Assembly: GCA_009929375.1 (NCBI GenBank)
Contig: SAAO01000019.1
Coordinates: 1-64,000 of the forward strand
From: Bacteroidia bacterium
GTDB lineage: Bacteria; Bacteroidota; Bacteroidia; Bacteroidales; Paludibacteraceae
DNA: 64,000 nucleotides
Reading direction: 5' to 3'
A model generated the notes under the pieces. That model did not search any database, was not told the origin of the DNA, and saw only the letters and a program-made list of their open reading frames with translations. How positions within the stretch are numbered: position 1 is the stretch's first letter; every line of letters starts with the position of its first letter. A program made the translations under genes and the position numbers. This document shows, piece by piece, positions 1 through 8,024 of this stretch.

Positions 1-1
1 A

Positions 2-469
2 ATTCCACCTATTAATTTTGAATTATTGAATCATTCAAATATATTTTGGTTCGGGGAAAAAATAGAAATTTATGTTGAGAACAATCAGGTCAAATATAGA
101 TTCCACAATCAAACTACTACGAAAGTAATTATTGCAGGTGGTCGTGAATTTGATGATTACGAATTATTATGTAATGAATGTGATAACTTTCTTACAGGTG
201 AAACTAATATTGAAATCGTATCAGGAGGTGCGAATGGAGCAGATACTTAAGGTGAACGCTATGCTAATGAAAGAGGATATTTACTTAAGATAATGAAACC
301 TGATTGGTCATTGGGTAGAGGTGCGGGACACGTTAGAAATACCCAAATGGCAGAATATGCAAACGCTGCTATTATCTTTTGGGATGGGGAAAGTAAAGGG
401 TCTATACAGTTAATCGGAAAATGTAAAAGACTTGGATTAGATTATCGCGTTGTCAATTATCAATCGTAA
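2..469 (+). pseudogene. SLOG/YspA-like (DUF2493) protein, interrupted by a stop, 5' partial
   Basis: The frame is open to the left window edge, so the listed TTG start at 26 is probably not real and the gene begins outside the window. The protein reads VIIAGGREFDDYELL, then IVSGGANGADT, which are the two hallmark glycine motifs of the YspA/DUF2493 branch of the SLOG Rossmann superfamily (nucleotide-derivative binding). At 248-250 an in-frame TAA sits where relatives usually have Leu before GERYA. Beyond it the same frame continues as GERYANERGY, GAGHVRNTQMAEYANAAIIFWDG and a final stop at 467-469, so the second half is intact. A single TTA to TAA change, or a sequencing error, explains this. 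It lies 73 bp upstream of a NADAR gene on the same strand and looks like cargo of the integrated element. Confidence 0.8.
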
Positions 470-542
470 TAAAATTCATTACCTTTTAATTCAACTTCAT
501 CTAAATTCTGCACTATATAAATAAAAAATAATAGTGTAAAAT

Positions 543-1037
543 ATGACAAATATAATTGACATTCACTTCAGGGGTGAAAACCTCGAAAAAAGTTTATCCA
601 ACCTTTACCCATACCAGTTCGATTTTGATGGTATAAGCTATGCTTCTACGGAAGCATTCTTTGGAAGTTTACGAACACATGATTTTAATGAAAAACAAAA
701 ACTGTATCTAACTTACGGTCTGGACTCATGGTACAAGGGTCATAAGTTCAGCTGGTACGAAAAACAGGAGGTTTATTATAAAGATAAAATAATAAAACGA
801 CACTCATCGGAGTATGAAGACTTAATCACTAATGCTTTTGATGCATTATTTACAAATGAAGATTTCAAACAAGCATTGAAAGAATCCGGTGATTCGAAAC
901 TGACTCATAGAATTGGTAAAACAGCAAAAGACAAAACCTTATTAACCAGAAAAGAGTTCATAGGACACCTGAACAGACTTCGTAGCAAATTGAATGAACG
1001 AAAGTTTTTTGATTTGGGGGTATTGTTGATTAATTGA
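543..1037 (+). CDS. NADAR-domain protein (putative ADP-ribose-linked N-glycosidase)
   Basis: The 164-residue protein matches the NADAR/YbiA pattern: NLYPYQFDFDGISYASTEAFF near the N-terminus, with the conserved Glu that in YbiA-type enzymes lies in a TVEHYFQA-like motif, then LKESGDSKLTHRIGKT and a C-terminal EFIGHLNRLR helix. NADAR enzymes cleave N-glycosidic bonds of ADP-ribose-like or riboflavin-intermediate substrates, and some reverse ADP-ribosylation of guanine in DarT-NADAR modules. The substrate here is unknown. It follows the broken SLOG gene and precedes a terminator and the recombinase, so it is probably element cargo. No DarT-like partner is visible in the window; one could lie to the left. 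Confidence 0.72.
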   Translation: MTNIIDIHFRGENLEKSLSNLYPYQFDFDGISYASTEAFFGSLRTHDFNEKQKLYLTYGLDSWYKGHKFSWYEKQEVYYKDKIIKRHSSEYEDLITNAFDALFTNEDFKQALKESGDSKLTHRIGKTAKDKTLLTRKEFIGHLNRLRSKLNERKFFDLGVLLIN

Positions 1038-1064
1038 TTTTGTAATGATTTGTGTCTTTAAATG

Positions 1065-1098
1065 AAAAAACTACAGAAATTAATTCTGTAGTTTTTTT
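1065..1098 (+). terminator. Rho-independent terminator after the NADAR gene
   Basis: A perfect stem (AAAAAACTACAGAA paired with TTCTGTAGTTTTTT) has a 5-nt loop and ends in a run of eight T. It separates the cargo genes from the recombinase module. The A/T arms also allow function on the opposite strand. Confidence 0.85.
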
Positions 1099-1316
1099 TA
1101 TGCTAGATATATTATGTTGTTGATAAATGATCTATTCCATATTAATAACTCAGCTGAAAATTGTACTTTTGTATAACATCATGAAATATAGTATATTAAA
1201 TATTTTGATTGGATTAATAGTATTGTAAAAACAAACATTTGAGATTTTTCTAACTATAATAATTAGACGCTTAAAAATGAGTGTTTTTCCTTCGGGACAA
1301 AAAGAAATCAATTTTA

Positions 1317-1502
1317 ATGTTTAATGAAGAAAGGGATGTTTATTATGAAGTTAATCTACAAAACAAGCTAACAAAGCAGGACATTATTAATCAGCCTCAA
1401 TTTGCTGATTTAAATGAGGAAGAAATCGAAACTCTAATTGAATTCATATGGGATTATTCAGTTATTGTATATAAAGCTTTTAAAAACAAACTCAATGAAT
1501 GA
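1317..1502 (+). CDS. Small acidic protein coupled to the serine recombinase
   Basis: The track ORF starts at a GTG (1281), but the ATG at 1317 (MFNEERDVYYEV) is the more natural start, giving 61 residues. The protein is acidic and predicted helical, with a NEEEIETLIEFIWDYS stretch. I recognise no domain. Its stop overlaps the recombinase start as ATGA (1499-1502), a classic translational-coupling arrangement, which suggests a cofactor or directionality/regulatory role in recombination. A chance ORF cannot be fully excluded, but the overlap and normal composition argue for a real gene. Confidence 0.6.
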   Translation: MFNEERDVYYEVNLQNKLTKQDIINQPQFADLNEEEIETLIEFIWDYSVIVYKAFKNKLNE

Positions 1503-3118
1503 CTATGAATGATAAACTAAAGAAATTTGCAAAGGGAAAGTTTCAAGAACAAGAGGAAGCTGGGGGATATTGTATAATATATAATAGAGTAAGCTCAAAG
1601 GAACAGTTGGATGGTCAAAGCCTGAATACGCAAATGGAAAAATGCGAACAATATGCTGAAAAACTTGGAATGACAGTTTTGGAACGGTTCGGAGGAACAT
1701 TTGAGAGTGCCAAATCGGATAAAGAGAGAAAGGAGTTTTCAAAAATGATTGCTTATCTCAATAATTCAAGAATACCAATTAAAGCAGTAATTGTATACTC
1801 GACAAGCCGTTTTAGCCGTACAGGTAGTACAACAATTATTGAAGAAGTTGAAAAAAGAGGAGCACAAGTTCGATCTGCAACCTCTAATTATGACCCAAAA
1901 ACTGCACAAGGAAAGTTTATTCAGAATATGGAGCTTGCTACTGCGAGATTAGATAATGATATTAAAAGAAACACTACAATCGACAACAGCATTGCTGCAC
2001 TGAGAAAAGGACGATGGATTGCCAAAGCACCAAGGGGTTATGATCAAAAAACTACGAAGAAGGAACAAGTAATTACAATTAATGAAGAGGGGGAGAAGAT
2101 TAAACTGGCTTTCGACTGGAAAGTAAATCAGAACCTTAGTAATGAAGAAATCAGAATTAAACTTGAAAAATTAGGTTTCATCATAAACAAGCAGAAGCTA
2201 TCAGAACTCTTCAAAAATCCATTCTATGCAGGATACATGAGTCATAACTTTTTAAAAGGAGAGATAATTAAAGGAAATCATCCTGCAATTGTAAGTGAAG
2301 ATATTTTTTTGAAAGCAAATGGACTGTTGGATATTAGTCATTCAAATGGCTATGAAGTAAAAATGTATAAACCAGAGGTACCATTACTTGGGTCTATTAA
2401 ATGTCCAATCTGTAGACGAAATATGACTGCCTCCATATCTACTAAAATGAAAAAGAAATACGATAAAGAGATTTATTATTATGTTTGTTGGAATAAAGGT
2501 TGTAAGCAAAACAATGCTGCAAAGAATATTCATCAATCTTATAAAGATATATTGAATAGTTATGGATTGTCAAGTGAGTTGACAGAACTATTGAAAATTC
2601 AAATGAAGAAAACTTTTTCCTATATGACAAAGAATGACTCAGAGCAACTGACATTATTGAAGCGTAAATTATCGAGTGTTGAAGGTTATATTAAACAAGT
2701 TGAGGACAACTTGGCTTTTGCAAACAATCAAAGACAAGTTGAAGCTTGCACAAGGAAATTGGCTGATTTGGAAAATGAAAAAGAAATAATTGAGACTGAA
2801 TTGCAAAAGGTTAATGATATGTCATTGAACCTACCCAAATACATAGATTATGGATTGAAATACAGGAATAATATGCTCAAAATATGGGAGTTAGCGGATC
2901 TTGGGGAGAAGAAGAGAATACAGAAGGTTATTCATCCCATGGGTTTTGTTTTTAATAAAGAAGTTGGCAACATTGAACCTCTGTCGATTAATCAATTTGT
3001 ATCGTTAAGGTGTTGTAAACCAAATGAATATGATCAAAAAGAAAAAGAGACAATTAATCAAAATGATCAATTGTCCCTTTGTGTACCCGAAGCGGGACTT
3101 GAACCCGCACAGCCGTGA
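1499..3118 (+). CDS. Large serine recombinase (integrase of the element)
   Basis: The 539-residue protein has an N-terminal resolvase domain (about residues 24-175) with the catalytic motif YNRVSSKEQ (nucleophile Ser32) and STSRFSR. A recombinase domain follows, then a zinc ribbon (CPICRRNM and CWNKGC, about residues 300-345), a coiled coil (about 385-445) and a C-terminal basic tail. This is the standard large serine recombinase order and length. The last 11 residues ([11 protein letters not shown]) are translated from the antisense of the tRNA-Leu gene, so the 3' end of the gene is supplied by or shared with the attachment site. It is coupled to the small ORF upstream. Bacteroidota codon use is AT-rich here. 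Confidence 0.93.
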   Translation: MTMNDKLKKFAKGKFQEQEEAGGYCIIYNRVSSKEQLDGQSLNTQMEKCEQYAEKLGMTVLERFGGTFESAKSDKERKEFSKMIAYLNNSRIPIKAVIVYSTSRFSRTGSTTIIEEVEKRGAQVRSATSNYDPKTAQGKFIQNMELATARLDNDIKRNTTIDNSIAALRKGRWIAKAPRGYDQKTTKKEQVITINEEGEKIKLAFDWKVNQNLSNEEIRIKLEKLGFIINKQKLSELFKNPFYAGYMSHNFLKGEIIKGNHPAIVSEDIFLKANGLLDISHSNGYEVKMYKPEVPLLGSIKCPICRRNMTASISTKMKKKYDKEIYYYVCWNKGCKQNNAAKNIHQSYKDILNSYGLSSELTELLKIQMKKTFSYMTKNDSEQLTLLKRKLSSVEGYIKQVEDNLAFANNQRQVEACTRKLADLENEKEIIETELQKVNDMSLNLPKYIDYGLKYRNNMLKIWELADLGEKKRIQKVIHPMGFVFNKEVGNIEPLSINQFVSLRCCKPNEYDQKEKETINQNDQLSLCVPEAGLEPAQP

Positions 3119-3166
3119 AGCCAAAGGATTTTAAGTCCTTCGTGTCTACCATTCCACCATCCGGGC
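3084..3166 (-). tRNA. tRNA-Leu(UAA)
   Basis: On the minus strand the sequence folds as an 83-nt class II tRNA: a 7-bp acceptor (GCCCGGA with TTCGGGT), an anticodon stem AAGGA/TCCTT around a CTTAAAA loop (anticodon UAA), a long variable arm, a T arm GCGGG/CCCGC with loop TTCAAGT, and discriminator A. CCA is not encoded (ACA follows). The 3' end faces the integrated element and is the likely integration target. The gene is intact, so the element's end restores it. Confidence 0.95.
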
Positions 3167-3215
3167 AGGAATGACTCCTGAAAACGAATCGCTTCGTTAT
3201 GTTTTTGTGTGATTG

Positions 3216-3233
3216 TGAGCGAAAAACGGGACT
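3216..3233. repeat. 18-bp duplicate of the tRNA-Gly 3' end
   Basis: Eighteen bases covering the tRNA-Gly 3' terminus (complete in 3298-3315) recur exactly at 3216-3233, followed by unrelated sequence. This is what an old tRNA 3'-end integration scar or a decayed tandem tRNA copy looks like. Confidence 0.8.
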
Positions 3234-3299
3234 TCCCGATTGCTTTGCATCGGGATAAACTTCTTCGTCCCTTTGGCAAAATGCTCATTAAATACTTTG

Positions 3300-3599
<300 letters not shown>

Positions 3600-4039
3600 A
3601 GAACAACTTTCAACATCCTGAAAGCGGGTGCAAAGATAGATTAATTTTTGAAATTACGAAATGATTGAGGCGAAAAAAATACACAATACAAACTGTAAAT
3701 GTTCTTTTGAGCAGCGGTCGGGCAAATGGTGGAATGCAATATTGGTAAGTTTGGGTTTAAATTTCCGTGTTTAGACTGTATTCATTTTACATATCTTATT
3801 GTTGTTGTTTTAAGTGCTGCGAATTAATACAATTTTTGCTGTAATCGTGGCATGTTTGGCTGCTTTGCTTTAAAATCGCTGTTTTTCGGTACAAAATTGC
3901 TGATGTGCGTCCTTTAAGTCGGCCTTTTGGCTGAAAATTACTATTTATTGGTTCCGGTGTATTATTCATTCCGTCAGATTAATATTTTCTTTGCTTATCG
4001 AAAAAAAGTATCATAAATTAATTTACACGAAAATCAGAA
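3600..4039. other. Intergenic region between the tRNA cluster and the GH2 gene
   Basis: AT-rich, with no convincing ORF, RNA or promoter consensus. It presumably contains the tRNA promoter on the minus strand and the GH2 promoter on the plus strand, but I cannot assign either with confidence. Confidence 0.5.
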
Positions 4040-5848
4040 ATGAAGAAAAATCTATTGGTATTATTAGTTGTGTTTTTTAGCGTAGGTGTTTATGCGCAGT
4101 GGAAACCTGCCGGTGATAAACTGAAAACCGAATGGGCTGAAAAAATGGATGTGAAAAATGTGTTGCCCGAATATCCGCGTCCGATTATGGAGCGTGCCGA
4201 TTGGGCTAATCTGAATGGTTTATGGGAATACGCCATTAAACCTGTAGGTGAATCGGAACCCGGAAAATTCGACGGACAAATTCTGGTTCCTTTTGCAGTT
4301 GAATCGAGCCTTTCGGGTGTACAGAAAACTCTTGGAAAAGATAACGAACTTTGGTATAAACGTAGTTTTACGGTACCTGCAGCCTGGAAAAATAAAAAAG
4401 TATTGCTTCATTTTGGTGCAGTTGACTGGAAAGCTGAGGTTTTTGTAAACGATGTACTTGTGGGTACGCACAAAGGCGGTTTTACACCTTTCAGCTTCGA
4501 TATTACCGGTTTTTTGGGTAAAGGTCAGCAAAAATTAGTTGTAAAAGTATGGGATCCCACCAATGATGGCCCTCAGCCGGTGGGGAAGCAGCATAAAAAT
4601 CCACACGGAATATGGTATACTCCGGTTTCGGGTATCTGGCAAACAGTATGGTTGGAGCCTGTAAGTGCTAAACATATTGCGAATCTGAAAACCGTTTCGA
4701 ATATTGATACAAAAAAACTGACCGTGGATGTGTGTGCCAAAAATGCACAATTGGGCGATGTTGTGGAAGTAATTCTGAAAGATGGTGCCAATGTAGTGGC
4801 AAAAGCCAAAGCGGCTGCCGGACAAACCATCGAAATTCCGGTTCCTAATCAGAAACTGTGGTCGCCTGAATCGCCATTCCTTTACGATATGGAAGTAAGA
4901 CTTCTCGAAAATGGAAAAGCAGTGGATAAAGTAAACAGCTATGCAGCCATGCGTAAATTATCGACAAAACGTGATCGCAATGGTATTGTACGTTTGCAGT
5001 TGAACAACAAAGATTACTTCCATTTTGGACCACTCGATCAGGGTTGGTGGCCCGATGGTTTGTACACAGCTCCAACCGATGAGGCTCTGTTGTACGATAT
5101 TCAGAAAACCAAAGACTGGGGTTATAACATGATTCGTAAACACGTAAAAGTTGAACCGGCACGTTGGTACACACATTGCGACCGTATCGGAATTCTGGTT
5201 TGGCAGGATATGCCAAATGGTGATAAATCGCCACATTGGGACATGCGCAACTATTTCAGCGGTAACGAAAATGTACGTTCGGCTGAGTCGGAAGCCATTT
5301 ACCGCAAAGAGTGGAAAGATATTATGGATTTTCTGTATTCTTATCCTTCAATCGCTGTTTGGGTACCTTTCAACGAAGCATGGGGACAATTTAAAACGCC
5401 TGAAATTGCCGATTGGACCAAAGCTTACGATCCTTCACGTTTGGTGAATCCGGCCAGTGGTGGTAACCATTACAAAACAGGCGATATTCTCGACCTCCAC
5501 AACTATCCGCAAGCCGATCTTTTCCTTTACGATGCCAACAGAGCTACTGTGTTGGGCGAATATGGCGGAATTGGTCTTCCTCTGAAAGAGCATTTGTGGC
5601 AAACAGACAAAAACTGGGGCTATGTAGAGTTTAAAAACTCAAAGGAACTCAGCGATGAATATGTGAAATATGCAGAAAACCTCAAAAAACTTATCAAAGT
5701 AGGATTCTCAGCAGCAGTTTATACGCAAACCACCGATGTGGAAGGTGAAGTAAACGGGTTGATGACTTACGACCGTAAGAAAATAAAAATTGAGGAAGCA
5801 AAGGTGAAAAAGGTGAATCAGGAAATCTGTAATATCCTGAACGATTAG
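4040..5848 (+). CDS. Secreted glycoside hydrolase family 2 (beta-galactosidase/glucuronidase-like)
   Basis: The 602-residue protein begins with a signal peptide (MKKNLLVLLVVFFSVGVYAQ). An N-terminal jelly-roll sugar-binding domain of GH2 type (WYKRSFTVP, about residues 110-215) is followed by an immunoglobulin-like domain (about 220-310) and a TIM barrel. The acid/base Glu is in FNEAWGQ (about residue 449) and the nucleophile Glu in LGEYGGIG (about 507). At 602 residues it is shorter than LacZ and fits the compact GH2 group common in Bacteroidota. Substrate is not readable; the pectin context favours a galactose- or arabinose-containing side chain. It is followed by its own terminator. Confidence 0.88.
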   Translation: MKKNLLVLLVVFFSVGVYAQWKPAGDKLKTEWAEKMDVKNVLPEYPRPIMERADWANLNGLWEYAIKPVGESEPGKFDGQILVPFAVESSLSGVQKTLGKDNELWYKRSFTVPAAWKNKKVLLHFGAVDWKAEVFVNDVLVGTHKGGFTPFSFDITGFLGKGQQKLVVKVWDPTNDGPQPVGKQHKNPHGIWYTPVSGIWQTVWLEPVSAKHIANLKTVSNIDTKKLTVDVCAKNAQLGDVVEVILKDGANVVAKAKAAAGQTIEIPVPNQKLWSPESPFLYDMEVRLLENGKAVDKVNSYAAMRKLSTKRDRNGIVRLQLNNKDYFHFGPLDQGWWPDGLYTAPTDEALLYDIQKTKDWGYNMIRKHVKVEPARWYTHCDRIGILVWQDMPNGDKSPHWDMRNYFSGNENVRSAESEAIYRKEWKDIMDFLYSYPSIAVWVPFNEAWGQFKTPEIADWTKAYDPSRLVNPASGGNHYKTGDILDLHNYPQADLFLYDANRATVLGEYGGIGLPLKEHLWQTDKNWGYVEFKNSKELSDEYVKYAENLKKLIKVGFSAAVYTQTTDVEGEVNGLMTYDRKKIKIEEAKVKKVNQEICNILND

Positions 5849-5889
5849 TTGTTGTAATATTAGTTTTTTAAGGTGTTTTCTTAGAGATT

Positions 5890-5925
5890 CCCCTGTTGTC
5901 GGTCAGATAACAGGGGTTTTCTTTT
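5890..5925 (+). terminator. Terminator after the GH2 gene
   Basis: CCCCTGTT pairs with AACAGGGG around an 11-nt loop and is followed by TTTTCTTTT, 41 bp after the GH2 stop. Confidence 0.88.
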
Positions 5926-5948
5926 GCCTGAATGCTGAAAAATGCGTT

Positions 5949-5980
5949 TTTGCAATTCTGAATGCCTTTCTTTATCTTTG
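5949..5980 (+). promoter_or_regulatory. Bacteroidota promoter for the STN-esterase gene
   Basis: TTTG (5949-5952), a 20-bp spacer and TATCTTTG (5973-5980) match the Bacteroidota sigma-ABfr consensus exactly. The expected start near 5987 leaves a leader of about 138 nt that contains the long inverted repeat at 5999-6096. Confidence 0.65.
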
Positions 5981-5998
5981 TTCCAATTCACGAAGACT

Positions 5999-6096
5999 TT
6001 TAAACACGGGGACACAAAGACACGAAGAATAATTATTCTGAGTTAAATATCTTTCTCTCTAAAAAAATACCGTGTCTTTGTGTCTCTGTGTTTAAA
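5999..6096. repeat. Long inverted repeat, 26-bp arms
   Basis: The arms 5999-6024 and 6071-6096 are reverse complements with only two mismatches. They are built on a GACACAAAGACACG-type core seen in intergenic repeats of many bacteria. In RNA the repeat would fold into a long hairpin with a 46-nt loop in the esterase-gene leader. Confidence 0.88.
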
Positions 6097-6124
6097 AATA
6101 AACGATCATGCAATGTAACTACAA

Positions 6125-7420
6125 ATGTCAAGATATATTTTTCTGCTGATATTCTCAGTTTTGAGTGTCGGTGTAAATGCGCAGCGTTTTGAAAATAAGT
6201 TTTCGAAACCGCTCAATGTGGTTTTGGATGAAATAAGCAAACGTTTTGATGTAAAACTCAGGATTGATGTGGATACTGTCGGAAAGGTGCTGCCTTATGC
6301 TGATTTTCGTATCCGCGCTTATTCGGTCGAAGAGTCGTTGGACAATGTACTAAGGTTTTTCGACTACAAATATACCCGTCAGGGGGAGAAATCGTTTAAA
6401 ATCACGCCCTACGAATATATGCGTCGCACGCCTGCCGATGGTGAGAAGATGCTGAAATATCTCAACACTCTTTACAACGATCGAAAAAGCTGGGAAACAC
6501 GTGCTGAATGTCTGCGAACCGAAGTAAGAACAATTCTGGGCGTAGATAATTTGCTCGCAAAATGCGTGAAAGCTAAACCGCAATGGTCGAAAGTGCGAAA
6601 ATACAATGGCTACAGTGTGCGGAATTTTGCCCTCGAAACCCTGCCCGGACAATTTGTGTGTGGAACCATTTATTTGCCTTTGGCGAAAAAGAATTTTCCG
6701 TTGATACTTTGTCCCAATGGTCACTGGGCTGATGGACGCTATCGCGAAGACGAGCAACTGCGTTTTGCCACACTGGCACGCATGGGGGCAATGGCGGTAA
6801 GTTACGATTTGCACGGTTGGGGCGAATCGGCTTTGCAGGTGGGCGAAGCTGCGCACCGTACACCCGAAGCACATGTGATTCAGATAATGAACGGAATAAG
6901 AATTCTGGATATGTTGCTCGAAAGTTATCCGGTTGATGAGACACGAATTGGCTCTAACGGAGGGTCGGGAGGCGGCTCGCAGGTGGTGATGCTTTCGTTG
7001 CTCGACGAACGGTTTGATGCTGCCTGTCCTACAGTCAGTCTGGCTTCACACTTCGATGGTGGTTGTCCCTGCGAAAGCGGAATGCCTGTTTCACTGGCCT
7101 GCGGTGGCACTAACAATGCTGAAATGATGGCTGCGTTTGCACCCAAGCCTGTCTGCGTTATTTCCGACGGCAAGGATTGGACAGCTTCTGTCCCTACACT
7201 TGAATTTCCTTACCTGCAACGCATTTATGGATTCTACAACGCTATGGATAAAGTCAGCAATGTGCATCTGCCCGATGAGCGTCACGACTTTGGCATCAAT
7301 AAACGCCGTGCGGTGTACGACTTTTTTGCACGCGAATTCAAACTAGACATCAGCAAAGCCGATGAATCGAAAGTGACTGTGGAGGCAAGGGAAATGATGA
7401 TGACAAAGAGGAAACAATAG
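6125..7420 (+). CDS. Secreted alpha/beta-hydrolase esterase with an N-terminal STN-like domain
   Basis: The 431-residue protein has a signal peptide ending in VNAQ. Residues about 25-95 resemble the STN (secretin/TonB short N-terminal) fold, with the PLNVVLDEISKRFDVKL and SVEESLDNVLRFF helices and a final ITPYEY strand. The rest is an alpha/beta hydrolase of the acetyl-xylan-esterase type: PLILCPNGHW oxyanion strand, nucleophile Ser in NGGSGGGSQ (about residues 278-285), likely acid Asp in ISDGKDW (about 348) and His in RHDFG (about 386). The role is probably deacetylation or demethylation of pectin. The STN fusion is unusual, since STN usually sits on TonB receptors or secretins. Substrate is unknown. 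Confidence 0.75.
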   Translation: MSRYIFLLIFSVLSVGVNAQRFENKFSKPLNVVLDEISKRFDVKLRIDVDTVGKVLPYADFRIRAYSVEESLDNVLRFFDYKYTRQGEKSFKITPYEYMRRTPADGEKMLKYLNTLYNDRKSWETRAECLRTEVRTILGVDNLLAKCVKAKPQWSKVRKYNGYSVRNFALETLPGQFVCGTIYLPLAKKNFPLILCPNGHWADGRYREDEQLRFATLARMGAMAVSYDLHGWGESALQVGEAAHRTPEAHVIQIMNGIRILDMLLESYPVDETRIGSNGGSGGGSQVVMLSLLDERFDAACPTVSLASHFDGGCPCESGMPVSLACGGTNNAEMMAAFAPKPVCVISDGKDWTASVPTLEFPYLQRIYGFYNAMDKVSNVHLPDERHDFGINKRRAVYDFFAREFKLDISKADESKVTVEAREMMMTKRKQ

Positions 7421-7436
7421 GCATTTACCATTTAAT

Positions 7437-7680
7437 CATTTACTATTTACTATTTGTTAGCTTCGTCTACTGAAACAAGAGCAAAGACGTTTAAACCGGA
7501 CGCGAGGAACCAACGGTCTTGAGCTTGCGAAAAATTCTTTGCAAGCAAAGCGGCATAGCCGAGCGGTAATCCGAAGCTATTGTATTTACGGATTTTAAAT
7601 CCGTTGATAATTAACGTGGGATTACAAATCCCACGAGACGGTGCAATTGACAATGGATAATTGACATTGACAATTTTTGT
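7437..7680. repeat. Composite intergenic repeat with two palindromes
   Basis: The stretch contains a minus-strand copy of the module also seen at about 17,980-18,030 (reading GAAGCTAACAAATAGTAAAT), then palindromes ACGGATTT-T-AAATCCGT (7588-7604) and CGTGGGATT-ACA-AATCCCACG (7615-7635), then a CAATTGACAATGGATAATTG module that recurs near 17,935 and 36,240. The paired palindromes resemble REP elements mobilised by IS200-like RAYT transposases, but no transposase is present here. The ORF of 67 codons over it is a repeat translation, not a gene. Confidence 0.7.
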
Positions 7681-7930
7681 GTTTATGTGTCAGTGAGAGT
7701 GTCACTTTAAGTGACGCCCTCACTTTTGGTAATAGTAACGCTGATTAAACTGATTCAGCGGTTATAAACTGATTTATTTCTGATTATGCTTTCTTCGAAA
7801 GCCACAGATTCCGTCTGTAGCAGTGACCCATCCGTTTCGATTTATTGAAATATCTGTTTTAAAAATCAGCTATGATATTCTTCTGCGAACATCTGCTTCA
7901 TCCGCGTTTCTATTACTCCGAAGGCCAAAA

Positions 7931-7978
7931 TCTTCAAATCTTCAAATCTTCAAATCTTCAAATCTTCAAATCTTCAAA
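7931..7978. repeat. 8-bp microsatellite (TCTTCAAA)x6
   Basis: Six perfect tandem copies of TCTTCAAA, decaying into related CTCAAATCTC and CCAAAACTC units up to the 3' end of the PL11 gene at 8025. It lies downstream of both flanking genes, so a phase-variation role is unlikely. Confidence 0.9.
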
Positions 7979-8024
7979 TTCTCAAATCTCCCAAAACTCC
8001 CAAAACTCTGAAACTCTCAAACCT

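Larger units (their letters stand above)
1..3083 (+). mobile_element. End of an integrated element next to tRNA-Leu, left boundary outside the window
   Basis: A large serine recombinase lies directly against the 3' end of tRNA-Leu, and its reading frame crosses into the tRNA. Upstream genes are AT-richer than the chromosome to the right and are of accessory type (SLOG, NADAR, small ORF). The simplest reading is an element integrated at the tRNA 3' end, with this window holding only its integrase end. The exact core site cannot be fixed because the other junction is missing. Whether it is a mobilizable island, a phage remnant or an ICE cannot be decided from 3 kb. Confidence 0.7.

Noticed and set aside
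248-250. Recoded or readthrough stop in the SLOG gene
   Set aside because: TAA with no selenocysteine or pyrrolysine context; relatives have a sense codon there. A point mutation or sequencing error is simpler.
7450-7653. 67-codon ORF ending VSVDEANK
   Set aside because: It translates the dispersed intergenic repeat; the same ending appears in the ORF at 17836-18018, showing a shared repeat rather than a gene.
7931-7978. Phase-variation microsatellite
   Set aside because: It lies downstream of both neighbours and not in a promoter or reading frame, so slippage would not obviously switch a gene.
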